Below are positions 1 through 8,629 of a DNA stretch of 39,161 nucleotides, piece by piece. The stretch covers positions 1 to 39,161 of the forward strand of contig JAKVBG010000036.1 in assembly GCA_022447605.1 (NCBI GenBank), read 5' to 3'. The DNA is from Mariniblastus sp. Lineage in GTDB: Bacteria; Planctomycetota; Planctomycetia; Pirellulales; Pirellulaceae. Each line of letters starts with the position of its first letter. Position 1 is the first letter of the stretch. Made by a program: the position numbers and the translations under genes. The notes below the pieces were generated by a model, which worked only from the letters and a program-made list of their open reading frames with translations, had not been told where the DNA came from and searched no databases.

Positions 1-1
1 T

Positions 2-307
2 GGCCTGGAGAGCGAAATCGAGGGGCGGCTGAGAAAGGTTGATATCGAAATCGTTCACCGCTTTGAACGGAAAATGGACGGGGAGTCCGAGGAGTTTGTG
101 GTGGTCCGCGACGACGGTGGACTGGCCGACGGTGATTGGATCATCGCCTCTCCCTTGCCGAACCCGGTCGACGGGGTCACGGTGGTCGAGATCGTGGGGC
201 AGGGCCGTTTGGCCGCTGCCCAGGAATTGCTACAGAAGAAGACAGAACCGGCCAAGGATCTTTCCACCACCACGACCGGTTCCGGTTCGGCGGGAGGGTC
301 CCAATGA
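2..307 (+). CDS. RND efflux membrane fusion (adaptor) protein, C-terminal fragment
   Basis: This is the last 101 residues of a gene that starts before the window. The frame is open from base 2 to the TGA at 305-307. The visible part has short beta-rich segments (VVVRDDGGLADGDWII, VDGVTVVEIV), which is what the membrane-proximal domain of HlyD/AcrA-type periplasmic adaptors looks like, and it ends in a low-complexity Thr/Ser/Gly tail. The main support is context: its stop codon overlaps the start of the RND pump gene (ATGA), the usual adaptor-pump operon order. The adaptor would link the inner-membrane pump to an outer-membrane channel. Identity is inferred mostly from position because the diagnostic hairpin and lipoyl domains are outside the window. 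Confidence 0.6.
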   Translation, partial: GLESEIEGRLRKVDIEIVHRFERKMDGESEEFVVVRDDGGLADGDWIIASPLPNPVDGVTVVEIVGQGRLAAAQELLQKKTEPAKDLSTTTTGSGSAGGSQ

Positions 308-3300
308 AGTCGGTCATCGCCTGGGCCATTCGCAATTCGCCTGCCATGAACACGTTGTTGATCGCCTCAATGCTGGTTGGCGCGGTCAGTTTTGTGGTGA
401 TGCGGCGGGAAGTCTTCCCTAATTTTGCCCTGGAAATCCTGCTGGTCGGGGTCCCCTTCCCGGGCGCCACGCCGGATGAAGTCGAAGAGGGGATCTGCCA
501 GAAGATCGAATCGGTGGTCAGCGGTGTCGAGGGTGTCAAGAAGATGACGTCCGTGGCCCGGGAAAATTATGGCTACCTGATCCTCGAGTTGAACAGCGAC
601 GTGAAGGACGTCCAAAAGGTTCTCAACGACGTCCGCTCCCAGGTCGACCAGATTGCCTCGTTTCCACCCCGGGCGGAGGACCCGGAAGTCAAACAGATCG
701 TGTTCCGCGCGCCGGCTATCTCGATTGGAATCCTTGGCCCCAAGCCGGCCGAGGGAGTCGACCCGCTGGAGGCGGATAAGCGGCTGCGCGACGTGGCCGA
801 GGAAGTGCGCGCCGAGATTCTCGAGTTGCGAGCCGTTCCGCCCGAGGGCCTGATCCGCCGCCTGTTGAGCAGTTTATTCCAGCCGCGGGGAACGGCGATC
901 TCGGGCGCCGACATTGTGGCTGAGCGCCCTTACGAGATAGCCGTGGAGGTGCCCGAGGATCGACTGCGACAGTACAACCTGAGCATCGACGGTTTGGCTC
1001 GGTTGCTCCGACTGCAGAATGTCGAGATGCCGGGTGGCAAAATGGAGACCGCTTCGCAGGAAGTCCTGCTACGGGGAGACAACAAGCAGGAGCTGGGAGC
1101 GGAGATTGCCAAAATTCCGATCCTCACCCAGTCCAACGGTGATGTGGTGACGGTGGGTGAGATCGGCAATGTCGTGGACGGGTTTGCCGAGACGACTTCC
1201 CAGCATTTCATCAACGGTCGTCCCGGCATCGCGATTTCGGTCACCAAAACGAACAATGAAGACCTGTTTACCGTGGTCGACGCGGTCCAGCATTACGTGA
1301 AGATGAAGAAAAACGAGTACCCCGGGTACGAGATCAAGACGTGGGGCAATATCTCGGAAGATGTCCAGGATCGGATCGACCTGTTGTCCCGAAACGGGAT
1401 GCAGGGCTTGTTGCTGGTCTTCCTGGTATTGGCCATCTTCCTCGATTTGCGGTTGGCGTTCTGGGTGGCGATCGGCATCCCGGTTTCCGTGCTGGGCGCC
1501 GGCTTTGTCCTGCTGCTAACCGGGCAGACGCTGAACATGTTGACGATGTTTGCTTTCCTGATGGCCTTGGGAATCGTGGTCGACGACGCGATCGTGATCG
1601 GGGAGAACATCTACACCAAGCGATCCGAGGGACTCAATTTTACCCGCGCCTCAATTGAAGGGACGTTGGAGGTGTTGCCGAGCGTCTGTGCCTCGGTTGC
1701 CACCACGATCATTGCCTTCCTGCCCTTGATGTTTGTGACGGGGGTGATGGGCAAATTCATCTCGGTCATGCCGGTAGCGGTGATAGCCATGCTCGTGATC
1801 TCGCTGATTGAAAGTACCTTCATCCTGCCCAGCCACCTGGCCCACCAGAACAACCTGTTCATGAAAATGGTTGGCCTGGTCTTTTACATCTTCAAGCCGC
1901 TAATGTTCCTGTTCAAGAAATTGAACCGGCACGCCTCGGGCCTGATGGAGTGGACGATCCAGCGATTTTATCGGCCCCTCCTGGCTTATTCCCTGGTCAA
2001 CAAGCCGGTCGTTCTGTCCGCGGCACTCGCCTATGCCTGTATCGCCGCCGGCCTGATTGCCGGCGGGATCGCCCCCTTCGGGTTTTTCCCGAAGTTGGAC
2101 AGCCGGGAGATCAGTGCCACGGTCGCCTTCCCGGCCGGCACACGTTCCGATTTTGCGGTGGACGCGGTGGCTGAAATGCGTGAAGCGGTACTGGAGATCC
2201 AGCGCGAACGCCCCGCGGGCAGCCCTGAGTTCATCGTCAACGTCTACGAGAAGATTGGTGAAATTGGCAATGGCTTGGGCGGCCCAACCGGGGTGACCAA
2301 CGGGAGCCATGTGGGGACGGTGCAGGTCCAACTGGTACCGGCCGACGAGCGCGACATGAAGAGCGACGACCTGATTACCGCCTGGCGCGAAAAGCTGGTC
2401 GGTACGGTGGAGGCCAAGAAGCCAGATACCGCGGGAACACCTGGCGGTAACGGGGAAAGCGAAACGCAGAATGAAGAGGATCTCTTTCGGCAGAAGTTGG
2501 CTGGCAGCGAAGTCCTCAAATTCGGGTCGGCCACGATGGGGCCGGGCGGTGTGTCGATCGAATTTAAATTGTTAGCCGATGACAACAGTGTCCAGTATCT
2601 CGAACAGGCAGCCGAGGATTGCAAGGTAGCGCTGGCCGGTATCGCCGGGGTCAAGGATATCGAGGACGATTCGCGACTCGGCAAGTGGGAGATGGTCCTC
2701 AAGCTGAATGAACAGGGTCGGGCGCTCGGCCTGAACGAAAATTCGCTGGCCAATACGATTCGGACGGTCTATTTCGGTGACGAAGTGATGCGCCTGCAGC
2801 GGGGGCGTCACGAAGTGAAACTGATGGTCCGTTACCCCCGCCCCGAGCGGGAAACGATGGAGAGTTTTCAGAACATCCGGATCCGTGACAACACGGGGTC
2901 CGAGTGGCCCCTGTTGGAGGTCGCCGAAGTCAACTACCAGCGGGCCTCCAGCGAAGTCAATCGTCTGGATCAGCGCCGCTCGATCACGATCACGGCGGAT
3001 GTGGACGCCACCCAGGGGAATGCGGCGCAGATCAACCTGGCGTTGCAACAGGAGGTATTGCCCGGCATCCTGGCGGACTACCGGGAAAAAGGGGCGACCC
3101 TGTCGGTCAACTGGGAGGGGGAGCAGGCGCAAACGATCGAATCGATGGTCAGCCTGTTTGCCGGCTTCTTTGTAGCCCTGCTCTGCATGTACGTCCTGCT
3201 GACCCTCGAGTTCCGGTCGTATGTCCAGCCCTTGATCATCCTGGCGATCATCCCGTTTGGCTGGTTGGGGGCGATCCTGGGTCACGCCCTGCTCGGGCTG

Positions 3301-3765
3301 CAATTGACCCTGTTCAGTTTTTTCGGGTTGATTGCCCTGACGGGCGTGGTCGTGAACGACTCGATTGTGCTGGTCGATTTCATCAATCGCCGTGTGCGGG
3401 AAGGTTTGACCCTGAATGAGGCGCTCATGTCAGCCGGTCAACGCCGTTTTCGACCGATCATGCTGACGTCGATGACGACGATTGCCGGGCTGTTCCCGAT
3501 TCTTCTCGAGACCTCCTTGCAGGCCCAGGTTCTGATTCCCATGGCGGCCAGCCTGATTTTTGGTCTGGCCACGGGGACTTTGCTGATCCTGATCCTGGTG
3601 CCCGTTTTCTACTCGATGTACGGGGGGATGCTCAAAGCGATGAATGTCTCGATCGATGATGATCCGCAGGATGAGAGCCGCGGCGACGGGGTGTGGGGCG
3701 GTGACGATTCCGGACCTCAACCGGCCCTGTTGACACGGGGCGTCGGGCCGGCAGCAACGACCTGA
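304..3765 (+). CDS. RND-family efflux transporter, inner-membrane pump subunit
   Basis: A 1153-residue AcrB/AcrD/AcrF-type permease, at the long end for the family. It exports substrates using the proton gradient, together with the adaptor encoded just upstream. The N-terminus has the usual first membrane helix after MKSVIAWAIRNSPAMN. The first membrane bundle contains the TM4 acidic pair in GIVVDDAIVIGENIY (D427, D428), essential for proton transfer in AcrB. The second bundle carries GVVVNDSIVLVDFINR, with Asn near where AcrB has the TM10 Lys, as in many non-proteobacterial members. Two large periplasmic loops lie between helices 1-2 and 7-8. I chose the ATG at 304 because it overlaps the adaptor stop (ATGA) and gives a family-like N-terminus; the 56 codons upstream in this frame read the adaptor gene out of frame. 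Substrate cannot be told. Confidence 0.93.
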   Translation: MKSVIAWAIRNSPAMNTLLIASMLVGAVSFVVMRREVFPNFALEILLVGVPFPGATPDEVEEGICQKIESVVSGVEGVKKMTSVARENYGYLILELNSDVKDVQKVLNDVRSQVDQIASFPPRAEDPEVKQIVFRAPAISIGILGPKPAEGVDPLEADKRLRDVAEEVRAEILELRAVPPEGLIRRLLSSLFQPRGTAISGADIVAERPYEIAVEVPEDRLRQYNLSIDGLARLLRLQNVEMPGGKMETASQEVLLRGDNKQELGAEIAKIPILTQSNGDVVTVGEIGNVVDGFAETTSQHFINGRPGIAISVTKTNNEDLFTVVDAVQHYVKMKKNEYPGYEIKTWGNISEDVQDRIDLLSRNGMQGLLLVFLVLAIFLDLRLAFWVAIGIPVSVLGAGFVLLLTGQTLNMLTMFAFLMALGIVVDDAIVIGENIYTKRSEGLNFTRASIEGTLEVLPSVCASVATTIIAFLPLMFVTGVMGKFISVMPVAVIAMLVISLIESTFILPSHLAHQNNLFMKMVGLVFYIFKPLMFLFKKLNRHASGLMEWTIQRFYRPLLAYSLVNKPVVLSAALAYACIAAGLIAGGIAPFGFFPKLDSREISATVAFPAGTRSDFAVDAVAEMREAVLEIQRERPAGSPEFIVNVYEKIGEIGNGLGGPTGVTNGSHVGTVQVQLVPADERDMKSDDLITAWREKLVGTVEAKKPDTAGTPGGNGESETQNEEDLFRQKLAGSEVLKFGSATMGPGGVSIEFKLLADDNSVQYLEQAAEDCKVALAGIAGVKDIEDDSRLGKWEMVLKLNEQGRALGLNENSLANTIRTVYFGDEVMRLQRGRHEVKLMVRYPRPERETMESFQNIRIRDNTGSEWPLLEVAEVNYQRASSEVNRLDQRRSITITADVDATQGNAAQINLALQQEVLPGILADYREKGATLSVNWEGEQAQTIESMVSLFAGFFVALLCMYVLLTLEFRSYVQPLIILAIIPFGWLGAILGHALLGLQLTLFSFFGLIALTGVVVNDSIVLVDFINRRVREGLTLNEALMSAGQRRFRPIMLTSMTTIAGLFPILLETSLQAQVLIPMAASLIFGLATGTLLILILVPVFYSMYGGMLKAMNVSIDDDPQDESRGDGVWGGDDSGPQPALLTRGVGPAATT

Positions 3766-3766
3766 A

Positions 3767-3790
3767 AATCCGATTGACGTGAACCGGATT
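3767..3790. terminator. Possible bidirectional terminator hairpin
   Basis: An inverted repeat AATCCG/CGGATT with a 12-nt loop sits in the 26-bp gap between the convergent RND gene and the leftward lipoprotein gene. It is flanked by short A/T runs but lacks a good U-tract, so it is only a weak candidate. Confidence 0.3.
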
Positions 3791-3791
3791 C

Positions 3792-4010
3792 TCAGTAGTC
3801 CAGCATGTCACTGTATCCGAGCCGCTGTTCAATATCGCGGGCGCGGGGATCCGAGGCCTGTCCCTTGCCAAGAGTCCGAGTGATCCAGTCGCTGGTCGAC
3901 TGGGTTGTATCGGCCAGTTCGGACGAGACTTTCTTGATCGGCGCAGGGGTGGTGCAGCCCGGTTGGGCGAACAACAGGCAGGCGATCATCAGCAGGAGTC
4001 CGTAACGCAT
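3792..4010 (-). CDS. Small putative lipoprotein (72 aa)
   Basis: Starts MRYGLLLMIACLLFAQPGC: a short basic end, a hydrophobic stretch and a Cys at residue 19. The residues before the Cys (Gln-Pro-Gly) are a poor lipobox, so lipidation is probable but not certain. The mature part, about 53 residues, is polar and ends ...RLGYSDMLDY. I do not recognise the family; planctomycete genomes carry many such short exported proteins. The start was chosen as the ATG that directly opens the signal peptide; a much longer upstream extension is possible in frame but is Pro/Arg/Ser-rich and does not look like protein. The gene faces away from the deacetylase gene and converges on the RND gene. Confidence 0.6.
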   Translation of the reverse strand: MRYGLLLMIACLLFAQPGCTTPAPIKKVSSELADTTQSTSDWITRTLGKGQASDPRARDIEQRLGYSDMLDY

Positions 4011-4168
4011 GGCGGTTTCCCGGGGGTGGCAAAATTGGCAGCGTCTTCTTGTTCCAAAATTGGTGCGGTCTGTCCAGCCGGGAAAAAAATCTGATAGCAT
4101 GAAGGGGAGCACGTCGTCGGTCGATGGCGGCGAAAACAATTGGTGGGTGACAGGTTTTGGGGAAACAG

Positions 4169-4870
4169 ATGGAATTCGAGCCGCTCGATGTGCTGGTGAT
4201 TGCGCCGCATCCGGATGATGCGGAATTGGGCATGGGCGGTGGAATCGGTGCCATGCTAGCCAGTGGGCAGCGGGTCGGTGTGCTGGATCTGACCGATGGA
4301 GAACCGACCCCTTTCGGCTCGATCGAGCGTCGGGCCGCTGAGACGAAGGCTGCCACGGAGGTGCTGGGACTGACCTGGCGAGGCAATCTGGGGCTGGACA
4401 ATCGCAGCCTGCAAGCGACCCTCGAGGCCCGCGCGACGCTGGCTGGTGTGATTCGCCAGACCCGACCCCGCTGGCTGTTTGCGCCGTACTGGCAGGATGC
4501 CCATCCGGATCACCTGGCCGCGACCGAGTTGGTCGAGGCGGCCCGCTTCTGGGCCAAGCTTTCAAAAACGGAGATGCCGGGGGAACCTCACCACCCACAG
4601 CGGGTGTTCCATTACTACTGTGTTCACTTGAAACAGCACGCGCAACCCGCCTTTGTGCTCGATATCTCCGATCATTGGGTGACCAAGCGGCAGGCGATTG
4701 CCTGTTACCAGAGCCAGTTCGTGGAGGGCCGCGAATCGCTGCAACCCGGGTTCATCGAGCGGCTCGAATACGAGGCGCGTTACTGGGGTCAATCGATCGG
4801 CGTCGAATTCGGTGAACCGTACACCTGCCGCGAGCCGATCGGTCTGCGGGACTGGTCCTCACTCGTCTGA
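4169..4870 (+). CDS. bshB1: Bacillithiol biosynthesis deacetylase BshB1-like (PIG-L/LmbE family)
   Basis: A 233-residue zinc-dependent N-deacetylase of the LmbE/PIG-L fold, almost exactly the length of Bacillus BshB1. The family removes the acetyl group from GlcNAc-malate, the second step of bacillithiol synthesis in the cytosol. The metal site is visible: PHPDDAE (H14, D16, D17) and DAHPDH (H112, H115). TDGEPTPFGS after strand 2 and HYYCVH in the second half are typical of the BshB1 subgroup. ATG at 4169 was chosen, preceded by GGGGAAA; a TTG four codons earlier is possible. The last 12 bases overlap the end of the convergent apbE gene. Neither bshA nor bshC is in the window, so the bacillithiol role rests on family resemblance; other small sugar-amide substrates are possible. 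Confidence 0.8.
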   Translation: MEFEPLDVLVIAPHPDDAELGMGGGIGAMLASGQRVGVLDLTDGEPTPFGSIERRAAETKAATEVLGLTWRGNLGLDNRSLQATLEARATLAGVIRQTRPRWLFAPYWQDAHPDHLAATELVEAARFWAKLSKTEMPGEPHHPQRVFHYYCVHLKQHAQPAFVLDISDHWVTKRQAIACYQSQFVEGRESLQPGFIERLEYEARYWGQSIGVEFGEPYTCREPIGLRDWSSLV

Positions 4871-5908
4871 GCCGGACGGCCCCCATCCACGTGAGGTGAA
4901 ACGTTGCAGGGGGGCGTCCCTCTCGCTGCCCCGCACCCAGACCAGGCATTCGGTGCGGCAGAGATCGTTGACCAGCGCCAGGCCGTCGGGCACGCCGGCC
5001 ACCGAAACGGCCGAAGCGTAGGCATCGGCCAGCGTGGCGGTGGGCGCCTTCACCGTGACCATCGAAATACGGGTGGTTGCCTGCCCCGTTCGGGGGTCGA
5101 TGATATGCGAGTAGCGTTTGCCGTCGATGACCAGGAACTGGTTCAAGTCCCCGCTGGTGGCCACGGCCGCGTTGGCGAGTTTCAACTCGACTACCGCCTT
5201 CGCCCCCGGTTTCCCGTCCGGTTGGAGCAGGCGGATCGTCCAATCGGTTCGACCGGGCGGCGCGTCGGAAACACAGATATCCCCGCCGGCGTCGACCAGT
5301 GCCGAACGGATTCCCTGTTGTTGGAGCAGACCGATCACCTCGTCGGCCGCATACCCTTTGGCGATACCACCAAAGTCCAGACGCATACCGGGTTCGGTCA
5401 ATCGGAGGCGCTGGTTCGAGTGGATTTCGAGTTGGCGGTAACCGGTCCGTTCCCTGGCCGACGCAATTTTTTCAGGGGTCGGCAGCCGGTTTCTCTTGCG
5501 GGCCATCCGCCAAAGGTGCGACAGGTTGCCCACCGTGATGTCAAAGGCCCCGTCGGTATGCCGGCTGATGGCCCGGCTGGTACAGCTCAATTTCCAGAGG
5601 TCAGGTCCGGTCTTTTGCGGCGTGGCGTGTGGTGCGGATTGGCCCAACAGCGAGACCTCGCTGGAGGCTCGGTAGTCACTGAGTGCCTGTTCGATCTGGT
5701 TGACGCGTTGGCGGATCTGTTCCTCGATTCGATCGACCCCCTGAGGCGCGGCATAATAGATGACCCGGAACTCTACCCCCATGGCGGGGAAGGAGAATTC
5801 CTGCCGTGTCCCGGGGCCCCGATTTTTCTCGTTTCCTGTTAGGGCGCCGGGCAGCAGGAACAGCCAGGTGGAACATAAAATGCCGAGATAACCGAAAAAC
5901 GTGTGCAT
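4859..5908 (-). CDS. apbE: FAD:protein FMN transferase (ApbE family)
   Basis: A 349-residue exported flavin transferase that attaches FMN from FAD to a Thr of target proteins on the outer face of the inner membrane. An N-terminal hydrophobic segment (residues 5-24) is a signal peptide or anchor. Family motifs appear in order: FPAMGVEF (about 40), LDFGGIAKGYAAD (177-189), ALVDAGGD (203-210), AVATSGD (248-254), HIIDPRTG (268-275) and the metal-binding LADAYAS (about 293-299). The start ATG opens the signal peptide and no better one is seen. It stands alone, with no Rnf, Nqr or FMN-binding-domain partner nearby, so its target protein is unknown. It is divergent from the Gfo/Idh/MocA gene and overlaps the bshB1 end by 12 bp. 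Confidence 0.92.
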   Translation of the reverse strand: MHTFFGYLGILCSTWLFLLPGALTGNEKNRGPGTRQEFSFPAMGVEFRVIYYAAPQGVDRIEEQIRQRVNQIEQALSDYRASSEVSLLGQSAPHATPQKTGPDLWKLSCTSRAISRHTDGAFDITVGNLSHLWRMARKRNRLPTPEKIASARERTGYRQLEIHSNQRLRLTEPGMRLDFGGIAKGYAADEVIGLLQQQGIRSALVDAGGDICVSDAPPGRTDWTIRLLQPDGKPGAKAVVELKLANAAVATSGDLNQFLVIDGKRYSHIIDPRTGQATTRISMVTVKAPTATLADAYASAVSVAGVPDGLALVNDLCRTECLVWVRGSERDAPLQRFTSRGWGPSGSDE

Positions 5909-6128
5909 GTTGGGGGCGAGCCTGGGTGGGGAGCGAGCCGGTAGCGGACGCCCCGATTATAACCGGAACCGCCTGTCGGTCGCAGCAGATTGAAAACCGG
6001 GGTGGTAATGACTAAATTAGAGGCAAGGTTAGATGGAATGATCGGCCTGGGCAGTTGTCGAGATTGTTTTGGTCTTGGAAATCGGTCGGCGAAATAGAGC
6101 CGGTCGGATAGTGAAACAGGAGAGATTT

Positions 6129-7478
6129 GTGAGTCAACAAAAAAGCCAAACGACGCGTCGTCAATTTATCGGGAACGGGACCAAAATCGCTGCGGCCGGC
6201 GTGGCAGCCGGGTCCCTGTTGAAACCGAAACTTTCCCTGGCGCGATCGGCCCATGCCTTTGGCAGCGATACGATCAAAATTGGCCTGGTCGGCTGTGGGG
6301 GCCGGGGGACTGGCGCTGCGATCCAGGCGATGAACACGACCAGCGGTAACGTGGAACTGGTGGCGATGGCCGATGCCTTTGGCAACCGCCTGGAGAGTTC
6401 CCTCAATACCTGTGCCAAGAAGCATAAGGAAAAGGTGCGGGTTCCCAAGGAGAATCAACATGTCGGTTTTGATGCGTACAAGGAAGTGATGGCGAGTGAT
6501 GCCGACATGGTCCTGCTGGCGACGCCTCCCGGGTTTCGACCGCTGCATCTCGAAGCGGCCATCGACGCTGGCAAACATGTGTTCATGGAAAAGCCGGTTG
6601 CCGTCGACGCCCCGGGTGTCCGCCGCGTGTTGGCTGCGGGTGAGAAGGCGAAAGAGAAGAACCTGGCGATTGCCGTCGGCCTGCAACGCCGGCACGAACG
6701 CGCCTACCGCGAGACGATTGACCAGTTGCAGAATGGCGCCATCGGCGACTTTGTACTGAGCCGGGCGTACTGGAACGGCGGGGGTGTCTGGGTGCGGCCC
6801 CGGACCGACGATCAGAGTGAGATGGAATACCAGATGCGCAACTGGTACTACTTCAACTGGCTGTGTGGCGACCATATCGTCGAACAGCACATTCACAACC
6901 TGGACGTGATCAATTGGTTGATGGACGGGTACCCGGTAACGGCCCAGGGCCAGGGTGGCCGACTGGTTCGCAACGGCCAAGACCATGGCCAGATTTACGA
7001 TCATCACTTCATCGAGTTCACCTATGCGGACGGCTCCAAGATGTTCAGCCAGTGCCGCCATATTCGCCAGTGCTACAACAATGTGAGTGAGCATGTCCAC
7101 GGCACGAAGGGTTCCTGCGATATTAGCGGGGCTAAAATCTATGACGCCGACGGCCAGCAGATTTTCCATTCCAAGGCGGGTCGCGGCGGTCACCAGCAGG
7201 AGCATCACGATCTGTTTGCCGATCTGCGGGCAGGTGCGATCCCCAACGAAGCCGAGTACGGTGCCAAGAGTACCATGACGTCGATCTTCGGTCGGCTGGC
7301 GACGTACACCGGGAAGATGCTCAAGTGGGAGGACGCCATCAATTCGAACCTGAGCCTGGCCAATGTCGACGAGATGGCCAGCATGACCGGGGACCCCCCC
7401 GTGATGCCGGATGAGGATGGGAATTACCCGGTTCCCAAGCCGGGTCCGGGTGCCAAGGAATCGATGGACTGGGGCTAG
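6129..7478 (+). CDS. Tat-exported Gfo/Idh/MocA family oxidoreductase
   Basis: A 449-residue NAD(P)-dependent sugar-type dehydrogenase. The N-terminus TTRRQFIGNG (RR at 10-11) followed by an Ala/Gly-rich hydrophobic stretch is a twin-arginine signal, so the enzyme is folded with its cofactor and then exported. The dinucleotide loop is GLVGCGGRGTGAA (about 52-64) and the family EKP motif is in VFMEKPVAVD (154-156). The C-terminal domain contains CGDHIVEQHIHNLDVINW, the signature of the large planctomycete paralogue group, with likely substrate-binding His residues. GTG at 6129 was chosen because AGGAGA lies about six bases upstream and it leaves a short, normal Tat n-region; upstream TTG/GTG codons would add a basic extension. 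The substrate is not predictable. A strong terminator follows. Confidence 0.9.
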   Translation: MSQQKSQTTRRQFIGNGTKIAAAGVAAGSLLKPKLSLARSAHAFGSDTIKIGLVGCGGRGTGAAIQAMNTTSGNVELVAMADAFGNRLESSLNTCAKKHKEKVRVPKENQHVGFDAYKEVMASDADMVLLATPPGFRPLHLEAAIDAGKHVFMEKPVAVDAPGVRRVLAAGEKAKEKNLAIAVGLQRRHERAYRETIDQLQNGAIGDFVLSRAYWNGGGVWVRPRTDDQSEMEYQMRNWYYFNWLCGDHIVEQHIHNLDVINWLMDGYPVTAQGQGGRLVRNGQDHGQIYDHHFIEFTYADGSKMFSQCRHIRQCYNNVSEHVHGTKGSCDISGAKIYDADGQQIFHSKAGRGGHQQEHHDLFADLRAGAIPNEAEYGAKSTMTSIFGRLATYTGKMLKWEDAINSNLSLANVDEMASMTGDPPVMPDEDGNYPVPKPGPGAKESMDWG

Positions 7479-7539
7479 GCTCTCAAGTCATCCGGCAGGG
7501 ACCGCCTTCGGCGGTTGCCTGCCTGAGGCAGGTTTTCAC

Positions 7540-7568
7540 AAGCCGCGTGTAAAAACGCGGCTTTTTTA
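7540..7568 (+). terminator. Rho-independent terminator of the Gfo/Idh/MocA gene
   Basis: AAGCCGCG pairs with CGCGGCTT across an 8-nt loop and is followed by TTTTTAA. Two further GC-rich hairpins lie just before it (7501-7515 and 7519-7533). Confidence 0.8.
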
Positions 7569-7766
7569 ATTGGTTGGTCCCGAAGCGGGTGGGAAACTTT
7601 ACGGGTCGGGAAAAATGCAGCGATGCTTCCCAATGCACGAGACAAGATCTTTGGTTTGAATTAAACCGATCTGGCAGTTCGATGATCTATACAAGAACCA
7701 CGTATTTTTGCGCCAAGGGTGGTTTTCTCAGTCGTTTTGAAAATGTTGTCTGACCTGGAGTTTCCT

Positions 7767-8558
7767 ATGAGGATGGTACTCGTTTCGTTCCTGTTCGTTC
7801 TGCCCGGTTTCCTGGTTCCGGCGACTCTTGCGGCACAGGAAACAGTTCAGGAGAACCCTCAGCGGATGCGTGTCACGACGATCCGATTCGAACGGGGGCC
7901 CCGCTACAATGCCTCTGCCGACGTGGCCCAGCGCCCGGTCGTAGTCGTCGAGCAGGTTCCGAGCGGCATCACCGAGCCGACCCGCGCCCACTCGGCGGAG
8001 ACGTTTGCTGCGATACCGCAATCCGTCCTGGTCGCCCACCCCGTAATGACGGGCAGCCAGAAATCTGGTCAGGCACTCGGCGCCAACCAGGTCGGTTATC
8101 AGCAGGTTCCGGCCGACGGCCAGGCATCACCGAGTGATTTCCAACTCGACCTGAGGCGAACCCTGAATGACGAGAACAGCCCAGAGATCATCGTCGATTC
8201 TCGCTACGAAACACTCGACTACTATGATTCCCGCTATCCCACGTCGGAATACGATTTCATAGGCGGAGACCAGGCCCGGAATCAGCACGTCCGCACACCG
8301 ATCGGCTTCTGTGAGTACCGACACAAGAACAACCCGTTCTGCGCGTACTACCAGGAATGCGGTGGGACACCCGGGTGCTGCGATGAGTGGGCTGATTTTT
8401 GCCCCTGCTTCGGACTGTCAAGGTTCCGTTACATCGGCAAGAAAGACTGTTTCTATGGCAAGACGGGATGCCGGGCACGCCATGCTTACCGGCATGGGAA
8501 ATGGGTACATGCCGAAGAAGAACAGTCCTTTGGGTGTCTCGACTGCAATGCCCGCTAG
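7767..8558 (+). CDS. Secreted protein with Cys-rich C-terminal domain, function unknown
   Basis: A 263-residue protein I do not recognise. It begins MRMVLVSFLFVLPGFLVPATLAAQE, a clear Sec signal peptide with an Ala-X-Ala-like cleavage site. Residues about 25-175 are Gln/Pro/Val-rich and probably disordered. The last roughly 85 residues hold eleven Cys (FCEYRHKNNPFC, ECGGTPGCCDEW, FCPCFG, KKDCFYGKTGC, GCLDC) and many aromatic residues, suggesting a disulfide-bonded or metal-binding extracytoplasmic domain. The ATG at 7767 was chosen for the GGAG six bases upstream and the signal peptide. It converges on a leftward lipoprotein gene. Confidence 0.75.
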   Translation: MRMVLVSFLFVLPGFLVPATLAAQETVQENPQRMRVTTIRFERGPRYNASADVAQRPVVVVEQVPSGITEPTRAHSAETFAAIPQSVLVAHPVMTGSQKSGQALGANQVGYQQVPADGQASPSDFQLDLRRTLNDENSPEIIVDSRYETLDYYDSRYPTSEYDFIGGDQARNQHVRTPIGFCEYRHKNNPFCAYYQECGGTPGCCDEWADFCPCFGLSRFRYIGKKDCFYGKTGCRARHAYRHGKWVHAEEEQSFGCLDCNAR

Positions 8559-8560
8559 GT

Positions 8561-8578
8561 CGTGTCCTTAAGGACGCG
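8561..8578. terminator. Small hairpin between convergent genes
   Basis: GTCCTTAAGGAC is a perfect dyad, extended by flanking CG/CG, within the 71-bp gap between the convergent Cys-rich protein and lipoprotein genes. It has no U-tract, so termination activity is a guess. Confidence 0.25.
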
Positions 8579-8629
8579 ATTCCAGGCCCTGCGGGTGAGT
8601 GCGGTCGTTTCCGCTGATCCCGCTTATCC

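Noticed and set aside
6012..7208. Long antisense open frame (398 codons) over the Gfo/Idh/MocA gene
   Set aside because: Shadow of a well-recognised gene in GC-rich DNA; no family resemblance or start signal.
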